DNA of 64,000 nucleotides from Herbaspirillum sp. ST 5-3 (GCF_004804275.1 NZ_STGI01000001.1:372001-436000), one strand, 5' to 3'. Numbered from the stretch's first letter, positions 17,227 through 26,693 are shown. Program-made: numbers and translations. Notes: generated from the sequence alone by a model not told the origin.

Positions 17227-18216
17227 ATGTTCATCGGATTATTGTGTGCGCTCGGCGCCGGCCTCATGTGGGGTCTGGTGTTCGTGGTGCCGCTCATGCT
17301 CGGCGATTACCCCGGGCTGGTTTTATCGTTCGGACGCTATATCGGCTTCGGACTGATTGCGCTCGTTCCGGCGCTCTTCGACCGCCGCCGCATTGCCGCC
17401 TTGTCGAAAGCGGACTGGGCGGCCGCGCTCAAGCTTTCGCTGGTGGGCAACATCCTTTACTACGCGGCGCTCGCCACCGGCATTCAGTTGGCCGACGCGC
17501 CATTGCCGACCATGATGATCGGCACCTTGCCGATTGTCATTTCGATCTGGTCGAACTGGGCGCCGGGTCACCCAGCGGAAGCAATCGCGTGGCGGCGGCT
17601 GGTTCCTTCGCTGATGATTATCCTTGCCGGCCTGATGCTGGTGAACGCCAGCGAACTGGCTCATCTCGACGGCAAGCGCTCCCTCGCGGAGTACGCGCTC
17701 GGATGCTTCATCACGCTCGGCGCGCTGGCGGCATGGACCTGGTATCCGGTGATGAATGCGCGGCACATGAAGCGGCATCCGCATATTTCCTCCTCCACCT
17801 GGGCCACCGCCCAAGGCCTGGCCACGCTGCCCTTGGCCTTGATCGGCTTCGCGGGCTATGCGGTATACGTCCGCTTCCTGCCGAATGGATTCGAGTTTCC
17901 TCTCGGCCCCAGACCGTGGCAATTCATCGGCCTGATGCTGACGCTTGGACTGTGCGCATCCTGGCTCGGGACCACCTTGTGGAACAAGGCCAGCCAGCGG
18001 CTTCCGACCTCGCTGGCGGGGCAACTGATCGTGTTCGAGACCTTATCCGCGCTGCTGTATGCATTCATCTGGCGCGGCGCCGTGCCGCCCCTGCCGGTGA
18101 TGGCCGGCATCGTGCTGTTATGCGTCGGCGTGATGCTTGGCCTGCGCGCTTTTCAAAAGACGCGGGGTGGAGGTGACACCAAGCGGCAGCTTGAAATCGT
18201 ATCGGGCGCGGATTGA
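17227..18216 (+). CDS. DMT (EamA) family membrane transporter
   Basis: About 329 residues with ten hydrophobic segments arranged as two EamA repeats; the repeats begin G-L-L-C-A-L-G-A-G-L-M-W-G and F-I-T-L-G-A-L-A-A-W-T-W. Such proteins export amino acids or metabolites. I place the start at 17227 (MFIGLLCA), which gives the usual EamA N-terminus; an in-frame ATG at 17182 would add 15 residues and neither has a strong Shine-Dalgarno. The neighbouring AraC gene is its likely regulator. Confidence 0.85.
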   Translation: MFIGLLCALGAGLMWGLVFVVPLMLGDYPGLVLSFGRYIGFGLIALVPALFDRRRIAALSKADWAAALKLSLVGNILYYAALATGIQLADAPLPTMMIGTLPIVISIWSNWAPGHPAEAIAWRRLVPSLMIILAGLMLVNASELAHLDGKRSLAEYALGCFITLGALAAWTWYPVMNARHMKRHPHISSSTWATAQGLATLPLALIGFAGYAVYVRFLPNGFEFPLGPRPWQFIGLMLTLGLCASWLGTTLWNKASQRLPTSLAGQLIVFETLSALLYAFIWRGAVPPLPVMAGIVLLCVGVMLGLRAFQKTRGGGDTKRQLEIVSGAD

Positions 18217-18267
18217 TGTACGGGCCGTCTTCGGACGAAAGCCGGCGCAACTGATACCATTTCGTCC

Positions 18268-18789
18268 ATGATCAAGTTCTCCCTCGCTCCGTTTTTCAAG
18301 GCAGCATGCGTGGCATGCGCCCTCCTGCTCATCGCATGCAGTCCCAAACTCGACTGGCGCGAGGTGCACGGATCCGGCGCACCATTCGTCGTTCTCCTGC
18401 CCGCAAAACCGGCCAGCTATACGCGTGCCGTGAATCTCGATGGTTTGCAGGTTTCCATGACCATGACTGCAGCCGAAGTCGACAAGGTCGTTTTCGCGGT
18501 CGGCACCGCCGAACTGCCTGACGCCGCCCAGGCGCCAAAGGCACTGAACGCAATGAAAACTGCGCTCGTGCACAATATCGGCGGCACCATCAAGCAGGAA
18601 AAGGTATCGCAGTCCGGCACCGCGCCGGCGACGATCGATATCGAGGCAAGCGGAACCGAATCGCGCCTGCTGCTGGCGCGCTTTCTTGCGAAAGACAAGC
18701 GCGTCTACCAGCTCGTGATGCTCGGCAAGGAAGGGACACTGTCGCGGGAGGCGGCCGACACCTTCTTCGGCTCCTTCAAGCTCAATTGA
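18268..18789 (+). CDS. Putative lipoprotein of unknown function
   Basis: 173 residues. The N-terminus is a lipoprotein signal with lipobox L-I-A-C at residues 21-24 followed by S-P-K-L-D-W-R-E-V. The mature part is mostly predicted beta strands with F-V-V-L-L-P-A-K-P and ends in F-F-G-S-F-K-L-N. I recognise similar proteins from Burkholderiales annotated only as hypothetical. The next gene starts two bases after its stop, so it is probably cotranscribed with the MFS transporter. Confidence 0.75.
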   Translation: MIKFSLAPFFKAACVACALLLIACSPKLDWREVHGSGAPFVVLLPAKPASYTRAVNLDGLQVSMTMTAAEVDKVVFAVGTAELPDAAQAPKALNAMKTALVHNIGGTIKQEKVSQSGTAPATIDIEASGTESRLLLARFLAKDKRVYQLVMLGKEGTLSREAADTFFGSFKLN

Positions 18790-18790
18790 G

Positions 18791-20044
18791 ATGCGCCCGA
18801 TTCGCGTCGCGCTCGCGGTTCGCGTCTTCCTGAGTTTCGCCTCGGCGTATTTCCTTTCTTATGCATTCCGCTCGGTGAATGCGGTGATCGCGCCCGCCCT
18901 GGTTGACGACGTCAGCTTGTCGAATGCAGACCTCGGCTTGCTGTCCTCCGCCTATTTCATCAGCTTTGCCAGCATGCAGTTGCCGCTCGGGATCTGGCTC
19001 GACAAGTACGGCCCGCGCCGCACCGAGTCGGCCCTGTTGCTGTTTGCCGCGGCTGGCGCAGCGATCTTTGCGAGCAGCACATCGCTGCCAGGACTCTGGA
19101 TCGGCCGCGCCCTGATCGGCGTCGGCGTATCTGCTTGCCTGATGGCGCCGCTCAAGGCTTACCGCCAATGGTTTGCGCCTGAGCGCCAAAGTCAGCTGGC
19201 CAGCTGGATGCTGGTCGCCGGCACTTCTGGCGCGCTGGCGGCGACGGTGCCGGTCAACGCCGCTCTGCCGCTGATCGGCTGGCGCGGTGTGTTCTGGATC
19301 ATGAGCGCGATGATCGTCGCCACTGCAACAACGATCTTTTTCCTGCTGAAAAAGGTGGAGGCGGCGCATCCATCGGCATCGTCACGCCTCACGCCGTCCG
19401 GTCCGGCCGCCGACATGGGCTATGCGCATATCTTTGGCAATCCGTATTTCCGCCGCATGGCGCTGCTGGGCACCGTCAACCACGGCAGTTTCATTGCCCT
19501 GCAAACCTTGTGGGCCGGCCCGTGGATGATCACGGTACTCGGCATGGACAAGGCACAGACGGCACGCATCTTGTTCATGTTCAATCTTTCCCTGCTGCTG
19601 GCCTACCTTTTGATGTCATGGTGGGCGCCGCGTCACGTCGCGCAACACGGTTCGCGCGGCATCCCGGTCATGCGCGTGATTATCGTAGGCCTCGCGGGAA
19701 CCATTCTGGCGCAGCTCATGATGCTGGTGACGACGGCCTCATGGTCATGGATTCTGTGGATCGTCATGGCAACATGCATCACTGTCGGCACGCTGGTGCA
19801 AACCGAAGTGAGCCTGTCTTTCCCGATCGCATTGGCCGGCCGCGCCAATACCGCCTACAACCTGCTGCTCTTCGTCGGCGCCTTTGTCGTTCAATGGGGT
19901 GTGGGCCTGCTGATCGACATGTTCAAGACCTACGGCGCCTCACCCGCCAATGCGATGCGACTGGCGTTCGCGCTGTGCGTCGCCGGCCAGGCGCTTGCGC
20001 TGGCCGCTTTTTTAATGAACCGCGCGGAACCAAACGCGGTCTGA
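18791..20044 (+). CDS. MFS transporter
   Basis: 417 residues with about 12 membrane segments. The MFS motif region G-I-W-L-D-K-Y-G-P-R-R-T is in the first half, and the first segment begins F-L-S-F-A-S-A-Y-F-L-S-Y. The family fits the nitrate/nitrite- or organic-acid-type MFS facilitators, but the substrate cannot be named. It follows the lipoprotein gene by one base, with no separate Shine-Dalgarno, so translation is likely coupled. Confidence 0.82.
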   Translation: MRPIRVALAVRVFLSFASAYFLSYAFRSVNAVIAPALVDDVSLSNADLGLLSSAYFISFASMQLPLGIWLDKYGPRRTESALLLFAAAGAAIFASSTSLPGLWIGRALIGVGVSACLMAPLKAYRQWFAPERQSQLASWMLVAGTSGALAATVPVNAALPLIGWRGVFWIMSAMIVATATTIFFLLKKVEAAHPSASSRLTPSGPAADMGYAHIFGNPYFRRMALLGTVNHGSFIALQTLWAGPWMITVLGMDKAQTARILFMFNLSLLLAYLLMSWWAPRHVAQHGSRGIPVMRVIIVGLAGTILAQLMMLVTTASWSWILWIVMATCITVGTLVQTEVSLSFPIALAGRANTAYNLLLFVGAFVVQWGVGLLIDMFKTYGASPANAMRLAFALCVAGQALALAAFLMNRAEPNAV

Positions 20045-20090
20045 TTTGACGTATAGGAAATTCTGAAACTCATGCTATGGTTAAGTTATG

Positions 20091-20142
20091 AGAGCCTGTT
20101 CGGTATCTTTTTGGCCTGCCAAAAAGATACCGAACAGGCTCT
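20091..20142. repeat. Perfect 25-bp inverted repeat with 2-base loop
   Basis: The arms 20091-20115 and 20118-20142 are exact reverse complements (outer bases AGAGCCTGTT / AACAGGCTCT) around the spacer CT. It lies between the MFS stop and the DUF1840 start. There is no T-run, so it is a weak terminator candidate; it could instead be a cruciform site or a relic of transposon ends. It resembles the palindrome at 46686-46739 in size but not in sequence. Confidence 0.9.
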
Positions 20143-20163
20143 AAGTTGAACATTGGAGGCTTC

Positions 20164-20508
20164 ATGTTGGTTACGTTCAAATCCAAAGCCGCTGCCGAAG
20201 TGTTGATGTACGAAGAGCATGCGAAACGCATACTCGACTTGCTGAACAAGGATGTGAAGCGCGGCGTCCTGACGCCGGGCGAGCTGCCACAGGCGGTTTC
20301 GACGCTGGAGGCGGAAATCGCCGAAAGCCGGCTGCATCCATTGTCGGAGGAAGTGCATCGTGACGTTCTGGCGCATCACGGTGAAGACTGGGATGACAAT
20401 GAACACGAGCCGGTTGAGTTTGTCAGCTTTGCAACGCGCGCCTATCCCTTGCTGGAAATGATGCGCGCTGCGAAGAACGAGGGACGCGATGTCATGTGGG
20501 GGGTGTGA
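20164..20508 (+). CDS. DUF1840 domain protein
   Basis: 114 residues. The start M-L-V-T-F-K-S-K-A-A-A-E-V-L-M-Y and the later L-A-E-S-R-L-type segment match DUF1840, a small soluble family restricted mainly to Beta- and Gammaproteobacteria, function unknown. The ATG at 20164 has a clear Shine-Dalgarno (GGAGG) seven bases upstream; a TTG at 20146 lies too close to the palindrome. It stands alone on its transcript as far as can be seen. Confidence 0.85.
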   Translation: MLVTFKSKAAAEVLMYEEHAKRILDLLNKDVKRGVLTPGELPQAVSTLEAEIAESRLHPLSEEVHRDVLAHHGEDWDDNEHEPVEFVSFATRAYPLLEMMRAAKNEGRDVMWGV

Positions 20509-20762
20509 TGGCTCCCCGGATTGGCGATTCCGTCGCTGTCGGAGCGCGGACGTGACTTCCTCCCAGTAGGTCGCGCCGGCAGCAAAGCACTTTTCTCGCA
20601 CCGCCGGGCTGCGATCACGCGATCTTCAAAAGGCCTGGCATGACCCGCACGCGCGGACGTGCGCGGCAATACATGCCTGCGGCAACGCAATCCTCACTCG
20701 CCGCCACTCCGGCTACAATCACATCTTTATTTCATTGCATCGCTTGCCGATGCGCAATGCGC

Positions 20763-21401
20763 ATGGATACCTTTGGCATTTCGAATTTCGGCCTGTTTTG
20801 TGCGGCAGTCCTGCTGTTGAACGCAACGCCGGGGCCGGACACGGCCTATATTGTCGGCAGAAGCGTTGCGCAGGGCCGCGCCGCGGGCTTGATGTCCGCG
20901 ATGGGAATTTCCGCCGGGTGCTGCGTGCACGCTGTCGCGTCCGCAGTCGGGCTGAGCGCGATCCTGGCTGCCTCCGCCACCGCCTTTATGCTCGTCAAGC
21001 TTGCCGGCGGCGCGTATCTCGTCTATCTCGGCCTTCGCATGGCCATGGTCAAGCCGGGCAGCGCGTCCGAACGGACCGCGGCGCACGATGTGCGTTCGCG
21101 CCGTACCATTTTCTGGCAGGCCGTCGTCACAAATGTGCTGAATCCCAAGGTCATCCTGTTCTTCCTGGCCTTCATCCCGCAGTTTGTGCGCGCCGATGCG
21201 CCGCGGCAGACCATGGCTTTCCTGTTGCTGGGCCTCGCCTTTGCCGCCATCAGCATGTGCTGGAACAGCGGCACCGCCATCCTTGCCGGCACACTGGCGC
21301 GCCATGCGGGGCAGAATCCGCGCATCCGGCTGTGGCTGGAGCGCACCGTGGGCGCGACCTTCATCGCGCTGGGCGCAAAACTCGCTCTCAGCAGAAACTG
21401 A
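20763..21401 (+). CDS. LysE-family amino-acid exporter
   Basis: 212 residues with about six membrane segments. The N-terminus F-C-A-A-V-L-L-L-N-A-T-P-G-P-D-T is the RhtB/LysE signature (N-x-T-P-G-P), followed by G-R-A-A-G-L-M-S-A-M-G-I-S-A-G and, in the middle, N-V-L-N-P-K-V-I-L-F-F-L-A-F. These proteins export amino acids or homoserine lactone-like compounds. Start at 20763 gives the standard N-terminus. The 3' end is 45 bases before rsmB; they are probably separate functions. Confidence 0.9.
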   Translation: MDTFGISNFGLFCAAVLLLNATPGPDTAYIVGRSVAQGRAAGLMSAMGISAGCCVHAVASAVGLSAILAASATAFMLVKLAGGAYLVYLGLRMAMVKPGSASERTAAHDVRSRRTIFWQAVVTNVLNPKVILFFLAFIPQFVRADAPRQTMAFLLLGLAFAAISMCWNSGTAILAGTLARHAGQNPRIRLWLERTVGATFIALGAKLALSRN

Positions 21402-21446
21402 TCCCTCAACTTCAAGGACTGCGCCGGCCATGCCGCGCAGCGTCAT

Positions 21447-22763
21447 GTGTCAAAACCACGTTTAAAAACCGATTCGCTTGCGTTCAGCCTGCTCGGCGCG
21501 GCGCGCGCCGTGGCCAAGGTGAAGGCCGGCACTGCGCTGCCGCAGGCATTGGCGGCTGTCTTTGCGCAGACAAACGCGCCGGCGCAGGCGCGCGGCGCGA
21601 TGCAGGACATCGCCTACCGCACCATGCGCCGGCTTGGCAGGGCCGAAGCGCTGCTGGGCCTGCTGGCACGGAAAGCACCGGAGGCGGCTGAACTGCACGC
21701 GCTCTTGTGCTGCGCGCTGTCGCTGATTTCCGATACGGACAACGCCGGCGGCGATGCCCCGTATGAGGACTTTACCGTGGTTGACCAGGCGGTCACGGCC
21801 TGTTCCGCCGACAGCGCCACGTTCCACGCGAAGGGCATGGTCAATGCGGTGTTGCGACGTTTTCTGCGCGAACGCGAAGCCCTGCTGCAGAAAGTGTTGA
21901 CGCAGCCGGAAGCCCGCTGGAACTATCCGGCATGGTGGATAGGCGCACTGCAGCAAGCCTATCCCGACAGATGGGAGGCGATCCTGAGTGCGGGCAATAG
22001 CACGCCGCCCCTCACCCTGCGCATCAACCGGCGCAAGACCGCAATGGGCAGCTATCTGCAGACCCTTGCAGACAATGGCATCGTCGCACGCGAGATCGGC
22101 CCCTGTGCGGTGCGCCTGGAACGGCCGATCCCGGTCGGCCAGATCCCGGGCTTCGCGCAGGGACTGGTGTCGGTGCAGGACGCTGCCGCACAATTGGCCG
22201 CGCCGCTGCTGGATCTGCGCGACGGCATGCGCGTACTGGACGCCTGCGCCGCGCCCGGCGGCAAGACCGGACACATCCTTGAAAGCGCGGAGGTCGACTT
22301 GCTGGCGCTCGACAGCGATCCCAAGCGCCTCGTACGGATCGAGGAAAACCTGCAACGCCTGCAACTGGCCGCCACGCTAAAGGCAGGCGATGCCGGGGCC
22401 GGCGACTGGTGGGATGGACAGCCGTTCGACCGCATCCTGGCCGATGTTCCCTGCACCGCTTCGGGCATCGTTCGTCGCCATCCGGACATCCGCTGGCTGC
22501 GCCGGCAAGGCGACGCCGCACAGCTTGCAACAGTTTCAGCAAGAATTCTTGACAACCTTTGGCAGATGCTGCGACCCGATGGTAAATTGCTATTTGTAAC
22601 CTGCTCGTTGTGGCCGCAGGAGTCGGAAATGCAGGCCGCCGCTTTTGCCGTGCGAAACAAGGCCGTCCGCCTGCCCGCCCCGGGCCAGTTGCTGCCGACC
22701 GTGGACGCGGGGCAAGATCACGACGGCTTGTTCTATGCGCTATTCCAAAAAGCGCCCGTCTGA
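21447..22763 (+). CDS. rsmB: 16S rRNA (cytosine-967-C5)-methyltransferase
   Basis: 438 residues. The N-terminal NusB-like domain is about residues 1-140, then the Rossmann SAM-binding part V-L-D-A-C-A-A-P-G-G-K-T and the two catalytic Cys in D-V-P-C-T-A-S-G and F-V-T-C-S-L-W-P. The start is GTG at 21447; the overlapping ATG at 21445 is out of frame and stops at once. RsmB methylates C967 in 16S rRNA. The order rsmB-DUF4390-ntrY-ntrX is conserved in Betaproteobacteria. Confidence 0.94.
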   Translation: MSKPRLKTDSLAFSLLGAARAVAKVKAGTALPQALAAVFAQTNAPAQARGAMQDIAYRTMRRLGRAEALLGLLARKAPEAAELHALLCCALSLISDTDNAGGDAPYEDFTVVDQAVTACSADSATFHAKGMVNAVLRRFLREREALLQKVLTQPEARWNYPAWWIGALQQAYPDRWEAILSAGNSTPPLTLRINRRKTAMGSYLQTLADNGIVAREIGPCAVRLERPIPVGQIPGFAQGLVSVQDAAAQLAAPLLDLRDGMRVLDACAAPGGKTGHILESAEVDLLALDSDPKRLVRIEENLQRLQLAATLKAGDAGAGDWWDGQPFDRILADVPCTASGIVRRHPDIRWLRRQGDAAQLATVSARILDNLWQMLRPDGKLLFVTCSLWPQESEMQAAAFAVRNKAVRLPAPGQLLPTVDAGQDHDGLFYALFQKAPV

Positions 22764-22911
22764 TAGTATCGTTGCCGGAAACGGTCAGCGAGAAAGGCGC
22801 ATGAAGACAATCATTTGCTCGTATTCTTATCCCCGTCCCGCGAATGACAGGACGAATACTGCGACGGCCGATGATTGCCGCTTTCGAGTTAAGATTTCCT
22901 GATCGGATATA

Positions 22912-23526
22912 GTGACAGCTTTCGCCATCGACCAAAGCCGCCTGCGAGTGACGCACCGATTCTTTTCCCTGTTGACGGGTTGGATGCTGGCGGCGCTTCT
23001 GCTCGCCCCGGCGCTGATGCCGGTGACGGCGCGTGCCGAAGGTGTTGAAATCACCTCGGCCGGCCTGGAAAGCACGGACGAAGGCTACAAGCTGGCAATC
23101 AGTTTTTCCTTCGAACTCACGCGCGGGCTGGAAGATGCCGTCACGCGCGGCATTCCACTCTATTTCACGACTGATGTGCAGCTGACCCGACCGCGCTGGT
23201 ACTGGTTCGATGAAAAAGCCATCAGCACTTCGCAAACCATTCGTATCTCCTACAACGTATTGACGCACCAATACCATGCCGCGATCAGCGGCGGCCTGCA
23301 GCAAAACTTCAGCTCACTCGACGATGCCTTGTCGCTGGTGCGCCGCCCGCCCCGCTGGGTCGTGGCCGACAAGGGCGAACTCAAGTCCGGGGCGACCTAT
23401 AACGTGGCCGTCCGCATGGGCTTGGACGTGGCCCGCCTGCCCAAGCCGTTCCAGGTGCATGCGCTGAACAGCTCAGACTGGCGTTTCACGTCCGATTGGA
23501 AGCGCTTCACTTACAGGGCCGAATAA
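22912..23526 (+). CDS. DUF4390 domain secreted protein
   Basis: 204 residues, GTG start at 22912. A signal peptide (hydrophobic stretch around W-M-L-A-A-L-L-L-A-P-A-L) ends near A-R-A-E. The mature part is beta-rich, with G-I-P-L-Y-F-T-T-D and L-V-R-R-P-P-R-W, typical of DUF4390. It always precedes the NtrY-type kinase in this family's conserved context, and here the kinase GTG begins three bases after its stop. A periplasmic helper role for the kinase is plausible but unproven. Confidence 0.85.
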   Translation: MTAFAIDQSRLRVTHRFFSLLTGWMLAALLLAPALMPVTARAEGVEITSAGLESTDEGYKLAISFSFELTRGLEDAVTRGIPLYFTTDVQLTRPRWYWFDEKAISTSQTIRISYNVLTHQYHAAISGGLQQNFSSLDDALSLVRRPPRWVVADKGELKSGATYNVAVRMGLDVARLPKPFQVHALNSSDWRFTSDWKRFTYRAE

Positions 23527-23528
23527 AC

Positions 23529-25823
23529 GTGCAGCGTTTCCTGCGTTACTTCCTGGTCGTTGGCGGCGCGGTCGTCAGCATCCTGCTTTTCCTGCTCGCC
23601 TCGGCATCCGAGAACTCGGCCTTCTTTGACCGGCACTATCCCGAACTGCTGGTGCTTAATGCCCTGATCGCGGCATCGCTGCTCGGACTGGTCATCCTGC
23701 TTCTTGCGCGGCTTTACCGCGGTTACAAGCGGCGCGAATTCGGCTCGCGCCTGATGGCCCGGCTGGTGCTGCTGTTTGCCCTGGTCGGCATCCTGCCCGG
23801 CACGGTGATCTACACCGTGTCGGTGCAGTTCGTTTCTCGCTCGATCGAATCCTGGTTCGATGTGCGCGTCGAATCCGCGCTGGAGTCCGGCCTGACCCTG
23901 GGCCGCACCGCGCTCGACGCTTCGCTGGCGGACCTGAGCGCGAAAGCGCGCAGCATCGCCCTCGAGCTGTCCGAACTGTCCGACTCCGCACAGGTGACGC
24001 TGCTGTCGCGTCTGCGCGAACAAAGTCAGATGCAGGAAGCAACTATCGTTACTGCCAATGGTCAAATCGTTGCTACGGTAGGCGGTCGCATCGGGGCCTT
24101 GATGCCCGATCTGCCCAGCCCGGCGATGTTGCGGCAGGCGCGCATGACGCGCGGCTATTCCGCGATTGAAGGCGGATTTGATTTTCATGACAACAGCGGC
24201 AAGGACAGCACCACGGTCAATATGGACGCACAGCCGAAGGCGGCGGACTTGCGGCTGCGCGTGGTCGTTGCCATACCTGCATCCAACAATGGCTTGTCCT
24301 TGCAAAACGAGTCTCGCTTCCTGCAACTGCTGCAGCCCGTGCCCGAGCATCTGGCGGCCAACGCCGAGGCGCTGCGCGCGGCCTACAGCGAGTATCAGGA
24401 GCGCTCGTTGGCACGCACCGGCTTGCGCAAGATTTATATCGTGACTTTGACGCTGACCCTGTTGCTGGCAATTTTCAGCGCCATCGCGGCCGCCTTCCTG
24501 ATCGCCGGCGACCTTGCGCAACCCTTGCTGCTGCTCGCCGAAGGCACCAAGGCGGTAGCCGAAGGCAATCTGTCGCCGCGTCCCATTGTTGCCACCTCGG
24601 ACGAGCTCGGCACGCTGACGCAGTCATTCAACACCATGACGCGCCAGTTGTCGGAGGCGCGCGCCTCGGTCGAGCGTAATCGCGCAGCGCTGGAAAATGC
24701 CAAGGCCTATCTTGAATCCGTGCTGGCCAACATGTCGGCCGGGGTGATGGTGCTGGACGGCCAGTTCAAACTGGTGACCTGCAACGAGTCGGTCGAACGC
24801 ATCCTGCATCATGATTTCGATCCGCATATCGGCAAGCCGATCGGCGCCATCGAAGGCATCGAGTCGTTGGCAAACGCCATCACCAAGGCATTCTCCGAAC
24901 AAAGTGCGCAATCGGCCGGTGGCGGCGCCGGTGACCTGCATTGGCAAAAGCAGATCGAAGTGCCGCGCCGCAGCGTCGGGTCGGAAGGCGAAAGCGACAT
25001 CACGCTGCTGGCGCGCGGATCCTACCTGCCGGTTGCCGGCGGCGTCGGGCATATCGTGGTGTTCGACGATATTTCGGACGTCATTTCTGCGCAGCGCTCG
25101 ATCGCGTGGGGCGAAGTGGCGCGCCGGCTGGCGCATGAAATCAAGAATCCGCTGACACCGATCCAGCTGTCCGCGGAACGCCTTCAGATGAAGCTGGAGC
25201 CGAAGCTGGCGGGGCAGGATGCGACCATGCTGACCAAGGGCACCGCCACCATCGTCAACCAGGTCGCGGCGATGAAGCGCATGGTCGATGATTTCCGCGA
25301 CTATGCAAAGACGCCGCCCGCGGTGCTGTCGCCGCTGCATCTGAATGCGCTGGTCGAGGAAATCCTGCATCTCTATGTGGGTGGCGACGAACGCGCTATC
25401 ATTCACGCGACGCTGGCGCCCGATCTGCCGCAGGTCATGGGCGACGCAACGCAGCTGCGGCAGGTGATCCATAATCTATTGCAGAATGCGCAAGACGCGG
25501 TGGCCGACCGCCCGCAGGACGCCGACAAGCCGCGCATCGACGTCGTGACCGAAACCATTCATTATCAGGACTCCGACGGCGACCAGCGCACCGCGGTGCG
25601 GCTGTCGATTACCGACAATGGCCCCGGGTTTTCCTCCAAAATTCTGGCGCGCGCGTTCGAACCTTATGTCACCTCCAAGTCGCGCGGAACCGGTCTGGGA
25701 CTTGCCATGGTGAAAAAGATCATCGACGAGCACGGCGGCCGCGTCGATATCAAGAACCGGACGAGTGGAACCGGCGCAAAAGTGTCGATTTTGCTGTTAA
25801 AGTTAGCGCCGGAACGAACATGA
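23529..25823 (+). CDS. ntrY: NtrY-like membrane sensor histidine kinase
   Basis: 764 residues. Membrane segments near residues 5-30, 40-62 and 78-100 precede an extracytoplasmic sensor region; another segment near residue 300 leads into a HAMP domain (G-D-L-A-Q-P-L-L-L-L-A-E-G-T). A PAS domain follows (V-L-A-N-M-S-A-G-V-M-V-L-D), then the HisKA motif L-A-H-E-I-K-N-P-L-T-P-I and a HATPase with D-N-G-P-G-F and G-T-G-L-G-L-A-M. It phosphorylates the response regulator encoded next. GTG at 23529 directly after DUF4390 is the most likely start. In alphaproteobacteria NtrY/NtrX senses redox or nitrogen; the signal here is unknown. Confidence 0.92.
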   Translation: MQRFLRYFLVVGGAVVSILLFLLASASENSAFFDRHYPELLVLNALIAASLLGLVILLLARLYRGYKRREFGSRLMARLVLLFALVGILPGTVIYTVSVQFVSRSIESWFDVRVESALESGLTLGRTALDASLADLSAKARSIALELSELSDSAQVTLLSRLREQSQMQEATIVTANGQIVATVGGRIGALMPDLPSPAMLRQARMTRGYSAIEGGFDFHDNSGKDSTTVNMDAQPKAADLRLRVVVAIPASNNGLSLQNESRFLQLLQPVPEHLAANAEALRAAYSEYQERSLARTGLRKIYIVTLTLTLLLAIFSAIAAAFLIAGDLAQPLLLLAEGTKAVAEGNLSPRPIVATSDELGTLTQSFNTMTRQLSEARASVERNRAALENAKAYLESVLANMSAGVMVLDGQFKLVTCNESVERILHHDFDPHIGKPIGAIEGIESLANAITKAFSEQSAQSAGGGAGDLHWQKQIEVPRRSVGSEGESDITLLARGSYLPVAGGVGHIVVFDDISDVISAQRSIAWGEVARRLAHEIKNPLTPIQLSAERLQMKLEPKLAGQDATMLTKGTATIVNQVAAMKRMVDDFRDYAKTPPAVLSPLHLNALVEEILHLYVGGDERAIIHATLAPDLPQVMGDATQLRQVIHNLLQNAQDAVADRPQDADKPRIDVVTETIHYQDSDGDQRTAVRLSITDNGPGFSSKILARAFEPYVTSKSRGTGLGLAMVKKIIDEHGGRVDIKNRTSGTGAKVSILLLKLAPERT

Positions 25824-25952
25824 TGTTCGGCAAGTCAGAACAGGCTGCGGACGTCGTGGGCGACAACATGAACGAATCGTAATAGGTAACCTGCACCATC
25901 CGCAGTGCGACGAGCAGAAACACGCGACAACGGAAGCGAATAAGGTAAGCAT

Positions 25953-26693
25953 ATGGCAAACATTCTGGTAGTCGATGACGAAATGGGTATCCGGGAATTA
26001 CTCTCGGAAATACTCGGCGATGAAGGCCATGCCGTGACGACGGCGGAAAATGCCCAGCAGGCGCGCGAGCTGCGTGCGCAAGGCGCACCGGACCTGGTCC
26101 TGCTCGACATCTGGATGCCCGACACCGATGGCGTTACGCTGCTCAAGGAGTGGCAGCGGGATGGCTTGCTTACCATGCCAGTCATCATGATGTCCGGTCA
26201 TGCCACCATCGATACGGCGGTCGAAGCAACCCGCATTGGCGCCCTCAACTTCCTCGAAAAGCCGATCGCATTGCAGAAGCTGCTCAAAGCTGTGCAACAA
26301 GGTTTGTCGCGTGGACAGGAAGTCGTCCGCCCCGTGTCGATGTACCATCCGCGTCCCGTGCCGGCGCCTGCGCAGGTTGATGAGCATGCAAGCACGTTCG
26401 TCGCGCAGGCCTACACGTCGTCGGGAGTATCGCCAGGCATCGTCAGCGCCACCCAACCCGCGGCGGGAGCACCAGGAGCCGCATCCGACTCACTCCTTTT
26501 CGGCTTGTCATTCGATCTGCCGTTGCGCGAAGCACGCGATGCATTCGAGCGCGCCTACTTTGAACATCATCTGATCCGTGAAGGCGGCAGCATGACGCGC
26601 GTCGCTGAAAAAACCGGGCTGGAACGGACGCACCTGTACCGCAAGCTCAAGCAACTGGGCGTCGAGCCGAACAAGCTGTCGAAAAAGGGTTGA
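25953..26693 (+). CDS. NtrX-like response regulator lacking the AAA+ domain
   Basis: 246 residues. Receiver domain at residues 1-120 with the acidic pair V-D-D-E, the phosphorylated Asp in V-L-L-D-I-W-M-P-D and K in L-E-K-P. A Pro/Ala-rich linker (about 120-185) joins to a C-terminal Fis-type HTH (R-V-A-E-K-T-G-L-E-R-T-H-L-Y-R-K-L-K). The sigma-54 AAA+ domain that full NtrX has between receiver and HTH is absent, with no frameshift visible. Such an architecture resembles ActR/PrrA more than NtrC and would act as an ordinary DNA-binding activator or repressor. Confidence 0.9.
   Translation: MANILVVDDEMGIRELLSEILGDEGHAVTTAENAQQARELRAQGAPDLVLLDIWMPDTDGVTLLKEWQRDGLLTMPVIMMSGHATIDTAVEATRIGALNFLEKPIALQKLLKAVQQGLSRGQEVVRPVSMYHPRPVPAPAQVDEHASTFVAQAYTSSGVSPGIVSATQPAAGAPGAASDSLLFGLSFDLPLREARDAFERAYFEHHLIREGGSMTRVAEKTGLERTHLYRKLKQLGVEPNKLSKKG

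Noticed and set aside
22801-22902. Short ORF between rsmB and DUF4390
   Set aside because: Begins with a reasonable ATG but contains no recognisable motif and spans an intergenic region of usual size.
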